A DNA stretch of 64,000 nucleotides from positions 558,001 to 622,000 of the forward strand of contig CANTFK010000943.1 of assembly GCA_947646735.1 (NCBI GenBank), in the 5' to 3' direction. The stretch is from Peronospora farinosa (taxonomy: Eukaryota > Oomycota > Peronosporomycetes > Peronosporales > Peronosporaceae). The notes beneath the pieces are model-generated. The model was given only the letters and a program-made list of their open reading frames with translations, made no database searches and was not told where the DNA came from. Shown here in pieces: positions 46,412 through 56,335 of this stretch. The translations under genes were made by a program, and so were the position numbers. Each line of letters begins with the position of its first letter. The stretch's first letter is position 1.

Positions 46412-46492
46412 GACAGCTTGGCCGAGTGGTTAAGGCGTTAGCCTGCTAAGTTAATGGGGCAACCCGCGTGAGTTCGAATCTCACAGCTGTCG
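46412..46492 (+). tRNA. tRNA-Ser (anticodon GCT), copy 1
   Basis: Class II tRNA with acceptor GACAGCT/AGCTGTC, anticodon loop CTGCTAA (GCT), a long variable arm (TGGGGCAACCCGC) and T arm GTGAG-TTCGAAT-CTCAC, G discriminator, followed by TTTT. No LINE lies next to it, although it carries a different A box (GGCCGAGTGGTT). Confidence 0.95.
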
Positions 46493-46676
46493 CTTTTCTT
46501 ATCTTCCTCGTATATCCCTTCTGGCTGCTCAATGCACGCGCTCTCTCCGATGTGCTGTGCTGTGGGACAGCAATGCGTTGTAGACAAGTCCTTTGCTAAA
46601 AGAAGACACTGACTTCTCTCCATCTCGTCCTGTTGTTTGCAGTAGTGGTTCTGGATGTGATGCCTAAGCCGACCAC

Positions 46677-46681
46677 TTATA
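46677..46681 (+). promoter_or_regulatory. TATA element of U6 copy 1
   Basis: TTATA about 30 bp upstream of the U6 start, the position expected for a polymerase III type 3 promoter. It is conserved in all three U6 copies. Confidence 0.6.
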
Positions 46682-46706
46682 GGAGCGCGGCGCGTCTTGT
46701 TGACAG

Positions 46707-46730
46707 GAACCACTTCGGTGGTCATCCGTA

Positions 46731-46761
<31 letters not shown>

Positions 46762-46810
46762 GGCCCCTGCGCAAGGATGACACGCATAAATCGAGAAGTA
46801 TCGCATTTTT
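46707..46810 (+). ncRNA. U6: U6 spliceosomal snRNA, copy 1
   Basis: 5' stem-loop ACCAC-TTCG-GTGGT, then the near-universal core AATTGGAACGATACAGAGAA, GATTAGCATGGCCCCTGCGC and AAGGATGACACGCA. The ACAGAGA box (5' splice site) and AGC triad are intact, ending in a T5 terminator. It lies 215 bp after tRNA-Ser and 125 bp before the convergent tRNA-Trp. Confidence 0.95.
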
Positions 46811-46935
46811 GTTTTCTCGTGTTGACTGTGTCCGTTAACCAGTATACATAGCAGGCGTAGGTGGCACCCTGCCGCGGTTTGCGAGCTGTTCTCTGCAGGC
46901 AAAAGCGCACAAAGAAGTACTCAAAGAACAAAGGG

Positions 46936-47007
46936 TGAGGGAAGAGGGGATCGAACCCCCGACCGCTGGGTCTGGAATCCAGCGCTCTACCACTGAGCTA
47001 TTCCCCC
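46936..47007 (-). tRNA. tRNA-Trp (anticodon CCA), copy 1
   Basis: On the minus strand: acceptor GGGGGAA/TTCCCTC (one G-T pair), D arm GCTC-AGTGGTA-GAGC identical to that of tRNA-Thr, anticodon loop TTCCAGA (CCA) with an A-C mismatch at 31-39, variable CGGTC, T arm GGGGG-TTCGATC-CCCTC. It keeps its native upstream spacer, so this copy is an empty LINE site. Confidence 0.9.
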
Positions 47008-47398
47008 AACACCAATTCTTACCAAAACATACGTCAATACCATCCCACGCAAAGCACCACCACGCCTACTTCCCGCCCGCCAGACCACAACACGATGCTT
47101 TTGCTTCTATCTGCCAAATCGAAAGGGTGTGGGATGGAGATCTCACTGCATGATCGAAAACCCAGTGGGCAAGTAATTGGTCGGTACATGATGATGGTGG
47201 TACAGCTATATGCATCGACTTTCGAAGCTTTGTATCGATAAGTATAGATTCCTAGAGCTGGCAGAAGATAAATCGGGTCCGTGCAATCGGACAACAGTGG
47301 GTTTTGAGGCATTTCAAATTTTGTTTTAGCTGCTGGTCTTGCTTTTGTATTATGATTGTATGTGGTATAAGTGATTTCGTTGATGCAAGAGAACGTCT
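47008..47398. repeat. tRNA-Trp/tRNA-Thr divergent spacer (unit B)
   Basis: Spacer between tRNA-Trp (-) and the tRNA-Thr target fragment (+). It contains no gene and is the reference form, without fold-back insert. Confidence 0.75.
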
Positions 47399-47414
47399 GC
47401 CCCTATAGCTCAGT
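47399..47414 (+). repeat. target-site duplicate (tRNA-Thr nt 1-16), left side of LINE copy B
   Basis: GCCCCTATAGCTCAGT, identical to nt 1-16 of tRNA-Thr at 54382-54397. Confidence 0.88.
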
Positions 47415-47617
47415 TGAAAGGTTGTCTATATTTTTGGTATAGACAGGGGACTAATCAACCTGCCTAGCTAATTTATGCTATAATACTCTATTGTACGGTT
47501 TTTTTTTGTTTTTTTTTTTGAAAATTGAAAATTGACATATTTTCAAAAAAAATTTGAAAAGAAAATTTTCAAATTATTCAGGAATCGGAAGTTTTCTCAC
47601 GCCGAAGAATTCGTCAG

Positions 47618-50600
47618 CTAGTCGTGGGGGAGCAGCTCACGCTGGCGGACTTGCAGTGCCGTTGAATATTGACTGAGAAAGTCGTGGAAGAGTTGATTTC
47701 GTGACATCCGAGCAAGAAGAGCTTGCTGCCTTGCCCGTTGGTCAGGATCGTAACAACGACGAAGTCGGTGTCGGAAATGTGCGCTAGCAGTTGTCAAGAT
47801 GACCTGCATGGCTGGAAGCGTAGGCGTGGGTTGCCTCCCATCGAAGAGGCATCTGTTGCGGTCGTTCCAGAGGAAGTGGAGCGTCACCGCGCGAAGCGTG
47901 TGCCAGACGTCGTAGACCACCTCCGCGCTGGTCATCCACTCGTCATGGACGTGTAGCTTTCTTGATAGCACAATGTCTAACCATGTCGCGCGTAGCCGGA
48001 AGAAAGGCGACATCAGTCGGTGAGCATGCTCCCAGAGCTGGACTGCGAGTGTGCAATCGAAGAACAAATTCTGCTCGGTCTCGATGGCGCCGCACCCAAC
48101 ACGAACGCAAAGACGAATGCTCGGGTTGGCCGCCTCCAGGAACCAGAAGCGCGAGCGTACTGGCAGAAGACGGAACGCTAGGCGAAATTGAAGATCTGCA
48201 AACACGGGGAGCAAGATCTTCTGCAGGTGCTTGCTGTACTTCACGTAAGTCCGGATCATCCCCACATCAAAACGCTGGGAGTGGATTGTCATCGGATGCT
48301 GCTTTGTCGGTGGCTGTGGTGACCACACGATGCGAAGCAGCGCAGACTTCGGGATTGATGGCATGAAGCACACCTTATCGCCACTGCTGCAACCAAGATA
48401 TGGAAGAGGGTGGCGTCGACTGCTCTCTGGCTGTAAAACCATATGCGTCGCTCCGAGTCTCACAACGATCTGAGTTGCCTCCACGTATAGCACGCGCAGC
48501 CAATGTGCCTGTCGTCCAGGCAGCACTGAACCAAGTGTGAAGTCGATGTGACGTTGCACAAAGTCTTGCCGCGACGGCCAAACACCCCCATCGCGCATAA
48601 AGTCAGCAAGCGACCGCACTCGGAAGACTCTGGACACATGTAGCCGGAAGCTCCGTTGCGGTTCGACTACCATACCAATGCATCGACGATGCGCTGTGCC
48701 CGTGGTTGTTCGCGAAGATCTCTCATAGTGCAACATGGCGTCCGAGTGGAACCATATTGGCTGGTGAAGACCATACAATGCGCGCTCACAAAGAGGAAGG
48801 TCATGCCATGTGAATGTCCACCGGATCTTGTACCATGATGTCCACGTCGCTTTCCACCATGCAGAAGCCAGCCACCATCGGATTAGTTTCCCATGGCGCA
48901 ACGGAGAGATGGAGAGGAAGTCCAAGGCACTTGCAAGGAAGAAGTAGCTTCAGCAGTTCGGAACTCGCTGTCGTCCAGTTCCGAATATGTGTCGTTGTCG
49001 CGGCGCTGATAAACTGAAGAAGGAATTGGAGACGCTGGCGCTTGAGATGGGCTGCCAGGCTTGGTACACCCAGCCCACCATCGCCACGGCGCTGGTACAG
49101 GAAATCGGTTGGGATCAACTGAACGTGCGACTCATGACGATCGTGCTTTCGACAGAGCACAAACTTGTTCAGCATGGACTGCCACCGCTTCACAATAGTC
49201 CCCGGAATGGAGACGTGCTGGGTGTAATGCCACAGACGAGAGAGTATCATGGTTTGAGCGACTAATAGGCGACCCCGAAGCGTCCTTGCCCGTCGATACC
49301 ACAGTTTAAAGCCATCGTAGAAGCGTTGCTCGAGCGAATCCACGAGAACGTGATCAACCGATGACTGCCCGAACGGAATACCTAGGTATTTCACCGTCTC
49401 CACACGGCCCAATACGTAAACACCAGGGAGTAAAGGACAGTCGTGGTTCCTGTTCAGCGCTAGCAGCGTAGACTTGGATAGGTTGAGCTTGGCACCTGAA
49501 CCGTCGCAGTACTCCGCCACAACGACAAGCTGGGCTTGCAGGTGCGCAATCGAGTTACTTAGAAGCGTCGAGTCGTCGGCAAAGAACGTGCTCGTGGCGG
49601 TGTGGTCTGCGTTTATACACACGCCATATTCCTCGTGGGACCGCAGCATATTGCCAAGAGGTTCAATGGTCAAGATGAATAGAAGAGCAGACAACGGATC
49701 GCCCTGTTTTACTCCACGAGTCGGATACAGCGCGGGTTGAATGTTCTGGTTTATGACGAGACGAGCTTGAGGATTCGTGTAGAGAAGCCGGATCCATTGC
49801 GTAAACTGCTTATCGAAACCCATTTTCTCGAGCAGGCGGAACATATAGTCCCAGTTGACGCGATCAAAAGCCTTCTCGAAATCTAGAAACAGCGCATACG
49901 CTTCTTCTTCCTGGCTTGTCACAAGGTCTTGCAAGTCAGCTAGAAAGCGTATGTGGTGGTGGATGGACCGGCCTTTGACAAACCCTTTCTGGTCCGGATG
50001 GACCAAGTCGGGGATAACGTGTTGCAGTCGGTAGGTCAGTGCCTTCGACAGGACTTTCACGTCGACCTGCACGAGAGCAATAGGTCTATAGTTACCAGGT
50101 TCAGCCCGCGACCCTTTCTTGTGGAGAAGAACTACCGCCGACTTACGCTGCGAAGGTAGCAGTGCGCCGCAATGAAGCAACGCGCTGAAAACAATGGACA
50201 AGCATTCACCAAATATGTCAGGAGCCACCTGGTAGAAACCAGCCGTCAATCCGTCCATGCCAGGAGATGAAGTCGCTTTCATGTGCCGGATCGCACTCGC
50301 CAACTCAGCAGCTGAGACTGGTGCGTTAAGGATATTGTGGTCTACCTCCGAGACAGTGCGGGTAACTGAGTCGAGAATCTTGCGTTGAATGACAGCACCA
50401 GGTGGAGAAGCGCGTCCTGCTGGACTGGCGGGGTCTCCCATCTCTGAACCCCAGTGTTCCAGGAAACGGAGAGAGATCTCGTGAGGATTCGATGAGACAG
50501 TACCAGTCGGTGTCACCACCTCCTCGATCGAGACCCGTCTCAAGCTCGTATCCAGCGGACGGAAGAAGTGCTTGGACGATTTCTCAGAATTTGCTGCTTG

Positions 50601-51770
50601 GAAGTCGAAGGCAGTGTCTTGGTTGTACTGGCTAGTCCGAGTGACTGTCTCGCGGTAATTACGCATTGCTTCGTCAAAGTGTTCGTGGGTCGAATCACTG
50701 GAAGCGACACGATAACAAGCAGCAGCGTGATCAAGTTGGATCCTAGCCTCATCGATAGCTTGAGTGTCTTGCTGCCGGAGCCTATTCTGAACGGCTTGAA
50801 GCTGGGACTTGATGCTCGCTTTCCACTTCTCCCAGACCTTTCCCGGGTTAGACGCGGTGCGCAGTACAGCCCGGACAGATTCTGCTTCTCTCTCGATAGC
50901 TGACACCACCATCGGATATTCCAGTAAGTAGAGAGGAAACTTCCAATATCCACGACCATGCAGCTGAGTGCCGGACCGAAAAGTTACACTGTGAGCAAGG
51001 TGATCGCCAGCATGCTGTGGCGTGAAATACACGGAGTTATGGTAGAAGCGATCGCAGAAAGACTTCGACAGCATGATGTAGTCCAGCCGGTTTTTCCGGG
51101 GAAGAGGCCCAGTGAACACCCGCTTATTATCGTAGTGGATCCGCCATGCATCAACAACACCTAGCCGTGCCAGCCACTCAAGACAGCTGGAACGGCCCGG
51201 ATCGTAGCGCAAGTCAGGACTGGAAGAGTCGAGTCGTGGGTCTAGGGGAGTGTTCAGGTCGCCCAACACGAAGTGAGTAGCATGGTCGTTGAACTCCTCG
51301 GTGACCAAGCTGGAGAAAAATTGTTGTTTTTCCTGTCTGTCCACAGGTGCATAGACATTGTGCACGTAAATGGGAGCCCCCTCGACCATCACTTTCACGA
51401 CGAGATAGCGGCCGGGGATGGACACACTTGGGACAGCGACAGCCGAATCGAAGCCTGGGAAGTCAGAGCGGAGTATTGTGAGAACTCCATTGCGCCGCCC
51501 TCGCGTCGGCCGATGTAGCTGGGAGTTGGGGTCGTCCACAAAGATCTTGTGCTCGAAACACGAGTCGAGGTGAAACTTGAAAGTGGCCAGGTGCGTACTG
51601 TCGCCGAGCTTGGTCTCTTGGACACACGATACTGAGTACTTAGAGATCAACTTCTCGATAAAGAGATGTCCGTTCTGTTTAATTCCATTAGTGTTCACAG
51701 TGAGAGCACTAATATTGCTCCAAGATGTTGAGGCTGAGGAGACCTTAGCAGCGAGTGGCCAAACCCCCTG
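47618..51770 (-). pseudogene. LINE copy B ORF2, broken by an 11-bp deletion
   Basis: Open from the ORF1/ORF2 overlap through endonuclease (SVSCVQETKL, YVHNVYAP, HFVLGDLNTPLDP, RLDYIMLS) and RT (QKGFVKGRS, GDPLSALLF, FFADDSTLL) to near 48930, where 11 bp present in A and C are missing. The C-terminal region continues in another frame from 48925 to the stop at 47618. The C-terminal zinc string reads EQNLFFDC, with the histidine lost. Confidence 0.9.
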
Positions 51771-54294
51771 CTACCAGCACAACTCCTCCTTCAACGACTT
51801 GAAGCTGCAACACCGAAGAGTCTGCCGGGTAGAACCCGTCAAGCCCTCGAAGTTTTTCCAAATCGTCCAGAAGAGGCCCCTGCCACTGGACCTCCCGCCA
51901 GTGCTGCATGCAGTGAGCACCAAGCTCGGATCGCAACAGGCATAGGAGGGTGTTGGGGTGAAGCAGCCGTGTGTTATGCGCTGGAATCCACTCAACTGCT
52001 TGACCCGTAATATACTGGATCCAGTGATCGTTGGAGAAGATAATTGGTGCGATGGACATGAGCATGAGCTCGAACAAGCCCAAAGCCTTCCTCGCACGGG
52101 AAAGTTCCGTGATCTCATCCGAAGATGTCCACCAGGCAGCGCACATCTTGAAGATATCACCGCGCTTGGAAGGTACTGCCGTCTTCATGTGTTTTTTCCA
52201 CTTCGTACTGAAGGTGGTGTCATGCTTTGGACGAGTCGCACACAGCACGCGGTTAATGACATGCAACTGGGCGACTTCAGCGATCTCCTTTCCATTGCCG
52301 ACCATTTTCAGCGACATAGCACTGTTGAAGGCGAGAGGCGAAGTGGTCGCCGACTTGGTGACGTGTTCGAGGAGCTGGCCTACTCCATCAACCTGCGTGT
52401 CTGCAGAGGCAAGACAGTCAGGGAGGATGTTAAGAAGCGCCGTGTTCTCGTCATTTAGCATTGACTCAGCCACTTCAAGGACCGAGGAGGCTTTTGCCGC
52501 TCTCCTGATCTTGGTGTGATGCTTTTCCACGAAGAACGAAGACTCGGTCGAAGTCTTCATGACGTCAGGGCGCTTTACTTCCACAGGTAGTACCTGATGA
52601 CGGACTCCATACTGCTTATCAGTAGTCAAGTCTCGTAATTCAAACTTGGCCTCCATCGTCTGCAAGGCGAGGAAGTAGTTGGAGGTGGCAATGCCGTCAA
52701 GCGGCTGCGCGGATTGCTTGACAAGCATGTTGGAGAAGTCAACCGCGTTGCGATTGCGTTTTTTTCTGTTAGGCGGAGCGACGAAGCCATCGTTCGAGCC
52801 GTTGGTTAGCAAAAGCGTGGGCTTATTCTTGGCTCTAGGACTCCCAGGGGGAGTAATTTTGCCGTTAGATCCGCTGAAAGTCGAGATTGACAACGCACCC
52901 GAAGTGTTTCCTGGAATTATCGCGAGCTGATTGGCAGCCGATGGCTTGCCATGCTGAGCTCCATGGTGGAGCTGGCCATCCCGTTTCTTCGCATCCTCAA
53001 CTGCCTTTTGAAGCGAGGTTTGCTTGGTTATCGCCGTCGGTCGTGCAGGTGCATTTACAGCTTGCGCGTACGTCCGTGTTAGAGGTTGGTGATGATGCTG
53101 AGGTGGCTCGGGCACAGGTGCAGACGGCGGAAAGACGTCGTCAGTCGTGCCCAAATCGATTCCGTGTTGCGAGCGAAAGCCAAACGGCAGACGCTCAGAC
53201 TGGAAAGGAGCGTTCTTCCCGTGTGCCGGGTGCAGCTTATTCTCAAACAACACTTGGTCACAGACGCTGCCGTTCACCAACAAGGCACTGGGACATGAAC
53301 TTGACAAGAAGTACACACGCCAAGTCGCAGACGTGATACCAGTCGCGAGGTTCACTTCTCGAAAGGTGTCATACACTGGCTTGCACCCTAGCAGGAACAA
53401 GCGCTGCATGATCAAATCCGTATCCGTGTCAGAGTCGACATTAGAGATGTCGATGAAGTACTTGCCGCCAAGGATGTCAAACTCCTTGAACAGGTAGACC
53501 CCACCGAGGATGTTCACCTTCGTCCGTTCGAGTTGCAGACAAGCTTCCTTCGATTTCACCTTCATTCGAAGATTGCCACCGGGAAGCTTTGAGATCTGGC
53601 CTATCTCGTAGCGGCTGTAGAGGTCTTCGAGAAAGTCGTTGCCATGGTTTCTGCCCGAAAGCGAAGACATAATTTTCTGGAGCGGAGTCTTGGCAAGCGT
53701 CCGTCCAGTCTCGATCACCATGTCGTACTTGGCGCGAGGAAGCACATACGGCCGAGCTTGATCCATGCGAGACGCGATGAACGACCAATCGCCACCAGCG
53801 GCGTACTGGCGCTCGATCCATTCAATATCGCAAGCGAGTGGCTTTGGGGTCTCCACTCGACGTCGCGCAGCATCGTTGTCAGCACGGTCGCGACGAAGGT
53901 GGTCGTGTTGTGACAGCACGTCTGCCAGTGTCGGTCGTGGATCCGCTGGTGGCGACGTGGTGGCAACGGGTGGTGGCACCGCAGACTCCATCGACTCGTC
54001 CACTTGCTGATGCAGGGCACGCTCAGCCAGCGCATCCACCATCGACACGTCCGCAGAGTAATCATGGCCGACCAGCTCAAGAGCAGACGAAACGGATGTT
54101 TCAGCCGTGGACGTAGACGTGGATGCAACTGGTAGAGAGGCCGAAAATTCTTCAGAGAGCGATCCCGACCCATCCAAATTTTCAAATGAGGATGGGCACA
54201 CAGTGGGACCAGGAGAGCTCTTGGGATGGGCACCAGATGCGACAGTTTCCATCTGGTCAGCGAGAGACTGGGAGGCGATGGCAGGCTGTTCCAT
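51745..54294 (-). CDS. LINE ORF1 protein (copy B, intact frame)
   Basis: 849 aa from the ATG at 54294 (MEQPAIASQSLADQ). The open frame extends upstream only by reading through the tRNA-Thr gene, so that part is rejected. Layout: residues ~1-120 Ser/Thr/Pro-rich and disordered; ~130-330 a globular part (IEWIERQYAAGGDWSFIASR, FLEDLYSRYEIGQISKLPGG, SNVDSDTDTDLIMQRLFLLG) that could be an RRM-like nucleic-acid-binding fold; ~340-500 a Pro/Gln/His-rich linker; ~520-849 a second globular part (LVKQSAQPLDGIATSNYFLA, AAWWTSSDEITELSRARKAL, WIQYITGQAVEWIPAHNTRL) unlike the usual ORF1 layouts. No CCHC knuckle is seen. Such proteins bind element RNA; the second part is a candidate targeting module (inference). 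Confidence 0.8.
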   Translation of the reverse strand: MEQPAIASQSLADQMETVASGAHPKSSPGPTVCPSSFENLDGSGSLSEEFSASLPVASTSTSTAETSVSSALELVGHDYSADVSMVDALAERALHQQVDESMESAVPPPVATTSPPADPRPTLADVLSQHDHLRRDRADNDAARRRVETPKPLACDIEWIERQYAAGGDWSFIASRMDQARPYVLPRAKYDMVIETGRTLAKTPLQKIMSSLSGRNHGNDFLEDLYSRYEIGQISKLPGGNLRMKVKSKEACLQLERTKVNILGGVYLFKEFDILGGKYFIDISNVDSDTDTDLIMQRLFLLGCKPVYDTFREVNLATGITSATWRVYFLSSSCPSALLVNGSVCDQVLFENKLHPAHGKNAPFQSERLPFGFRSQHGIDLGTTDDVFPPSAPVPEPPQHHHQPLTRTYAQAVNAPARPTAITKQTSLQKAVEDAKKRDGQLHHGAQHGKPSAANQLAIIPGNTSGALSISTFSGSNGKITPPGSPRAKNKPTLLLTNGSNDGFVAPPNRKKRNRNAVDFSNMLVKQSAQPLDGIATSNYFLALQTMEAKFELRDLTTDKQYGVRHQVLPVEVKRPDVMKTSTESSFFVEKHHTKIRRAAKASSVLEVAESMLNDENTALLNILPDCLASADTQVDGVGQLLEHVTKSATTSPLAFNSAMSLKMVGNGKEIAEVAQLHVINRVLCATRPKHDTTFSTKWKKHMKTAVPSKRGDIFKMCAAWWTSSDEITELSRARKALGLFELMLMSIAPIIFSNDHWIQYITGQAVEWIPAHNTRLLHPNTLLCLLRSELGAHCMQHWREVQWQGPLLDDLEKLRGLDGFYPADSSVLQLQVVEGGVVLVAGGLATRC

Positions 54295-54381
54295 GGGGAA
54301 AGGCGGAGAGAAAGCAGAAATGGGAGGGGTTGGGTTCTTCTTGTGAGTCGACTTGTGTAGTAGCCGGCAAATTGAGAAGTT

Positions 54382-54453
54382 GCCCCTATAGCTCAGTGGT
54401 AGAGCACTCGCTTCGTAAGCGAAAGGTCGGTGGTTCGATCCCGCCTGGGGGCT
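54382..54453 (+). tRNA. tRNA-Thr (anticodon CGT), copy 2
   Basis: Identical to the copy at 45140, with box A, box B and a downstream TTTT intact. Its first base is separated from the LINE 5' end by one extra T compared with copy A. Nt 1-16 act as the right target-site duplicate of LINE copy B. Confidence 0.93.
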
Positions 54454-55653
54454 CATCTTTTGCCTCTGCTGCCTCGTCTGCACCTTCTTTCTTGCTCTTC
54501 CCTCGCCTCAGGATCAGTGTACTGCTCACTGCCTGCTATCACGTCCGGTGAATGTAACACACCGCCTTCACTACATCATTGCCTTGTCGCACCAAGTATT
54601 ATATCGAGTAAGGGTGTGGTGTTCAGACATTGCAGATCCTTAGCCGGATCGGAGCTCTACAAACTCATCTCAATACACATTTCACACCTTATCGGGTATG
54701 TTTGGACCGCTTTCCACCTTTGCCGTCGTCAACCTTCCCTCTATTCTCAGTCTTGGCCTCCCCACTATCCTTCTGAAAACTTCCTCTTTTGCGGTGCTGC
54801 TATCGTATTCATCACCTCTGAATGTCTCTTTCCACCAACTCGCAAGTCCACTTCACGCCCTTCAGCATCTGATCATGCTTGCGTCCTTGTCCGTTGCCAT
54901 ACTTGCCAGCCATACTACCGTTTCGTTATATCTTCTGTAATGGTGCGTTCGTATTCAAACCTTGTACTACGCCTTTACCACTGCTGTAGTTTCTTGTCCT
55001 GGGTAGCTTCCACCTCTATCTGTGCAGTAAGAGCACACTATCTCCGAGGATGTGAGATCCGCCGAGCTCTTCTCCACCGCTCTGTCAGAACACCAAGTAT
55101 GCCGCTCACTGACAAGTCTTCGCGCTTAAATAGCATTCGATGATGACCGACTACAGCTGTGCTGTGAGCATCTACTCTAATGGGGATAGCAATACACGTC
55201 GCCGTAGGATATGAGCAGTATGCTGTACGCTACAACAGCGGCAATACGCCTCTCACTACGCTATTCGAATGGCTCGATCAAACAGGCAGTGGACAGAAAG
55301 TAATGAACAACAAGCATGTATCTACCATAGCAAGCGTTTTGCTCAAAAAGTGTGTGTACATTCGATTACAGCTTGTTGGTGACAAACTAAAAGTGCAGCA
55401 CATTCTAAACGTATAGACGCTGCAAATCTGGTGGTGCTGTGTGGTTGGTTGAAAGGAACGTTTTCTCGGAGTATTGTGTGTCGATGGGGCTGGCTACCCC
55501 TGTGACATATGGTGTGGTGTAGTGGGCTATGTATGCGTGAGGAATGTGGCTGGCAGTTAGTAGATGCATGCAGCATTGAGTGGTAGTTTTTGAGAGGAAA
55601 TGAGCTCAAGAATGGATATGTAGAAGAAGGATACCATATAATATTTACAGCTC
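54454..55653. other. spacer between tRNA-Thr and tRNA-Ser (unit B)
   Basis: Near-identical duplicate of 45212-46411; no gene recognised. A longer plus frame (54430-55143) exists only because of small indels and starts inside the tRNA. Confidence 0.5.
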
Positions 55654-55734
55654 GACAGCTTGGCCGAGTGGTTAAGGCGTTAGCCTGCTAAGTTAATGGG
55701 GCAACCCGCGTGAGTTCGAATCTCACAGCTGTCG
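55654..55734 (+). tRNA. tRNA-Ser (anticodon GCT), copy 2
   Basis: Identical to the copy at 46412, including the long variable arm and the following TTTT. Confidence 0.95.
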
Positions 55735-55948
55735 CTTTTCTTATCTTCCTCGTATATCCCTTCTGGCTGCTCAATGCACGCGCTCTCTCCGATGTGCTGT
55801 GCTGTGGGACAGCAATGCGTTGTAGACAAGTCCTTTGCTAAAAGAAGACACTGACTTCTCTCCATCTCGTCCTGTTGTTTGCAGTAGTGGTTCTAGATGT
55901 GATGCCTAAGCCGACCACTTATAGGAGCGCGGCGCGTCTTGTTGACAG

Positions 55949-55972
55949 GAACCACTTCGGTGGTCATCCGTA

Positions 55973-56003
<31 letters not shown>

Positions 56004-56052
56004 GGCCCCTGCGCAAGGATGACACGCATAAATCGAGAAGTATCGCATTTTT
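55949..56052 (+). ncRNA. U6: U6 spliceosomal snRNA, copy 2
   Basis: Identical to copy 1 over the RNA, with ACAGAGA and AGC triad intact and T5 terminator. TTATA again lies about 30 bp upstream. Confidence 0.95.
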
Positions 56053-56177
56053 GTTTTCTCGTATTGACTGTGTCCGTTAACCAGTATACATAGCAGGCGT
56101 AGGTGGCACCCTGCCGCGGTTTGCGAGCTGTTCTCTGCAGGCAAAAGCGCACAAAGAAGTACTCAAAGAACAAAGGA

Positions 56178-56249
56178 TGAGGGAAGAGGGGATCGAACCC
56201 CCGACCGCTGGGTCTGGAATCCAGCGCTCTACCACTGAGCTATTCCCCC
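56178..56249 (-). tRNA. tRNA-Trp (anticodon CCA), copy 2, abutting LINE copy C
   Basis: Same gene as at 46936-47007, but its upstream side is not the native spacer. LINE copy C starts at 56250, one base beyond tRNA nt 1. Nt 1-16 (56234-56249) are therefore the 5' target-site copy of an insertion into tRNA-Trp. Confidence 0.92.
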
Positions 56250-56335
56250 ACTTCTCAATTTGCCGGCTACTACACAAGTCGACTCACAAGAAGAACCCAA
56301 CCCCTCCCATCTCTGCTTTCTCTCCGCCTTTCCCC

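Larger units (their letters stand above)
47415..54381 (-). mobile_element. LINE copy B (near full length, 6.97 kb)
   Basis: Same ends, orientation and target as copy A, to which it is almost identical, so A and B are segmental duplicates rather than separate insertions. ORF1 is open throughout; ORF2 is broken only by an 11-bp deletion. Confidence 0.93.

Noticed and set aside
54295..54483. ORF1 start upstream in copy B, through the tRNA-Thr gene
   Set aside because: The extra N-terminus is the antisense translation of tRNA-Thr and differs in copies A and C, where flanks differ; MEQPAIASQ is the common start.
54430..55143. 237-codon plus-strand frame after tRNA-Thr copy 2
   Set aside because: It starts inside the tRNA gene and is not open in the near-identical unit A.
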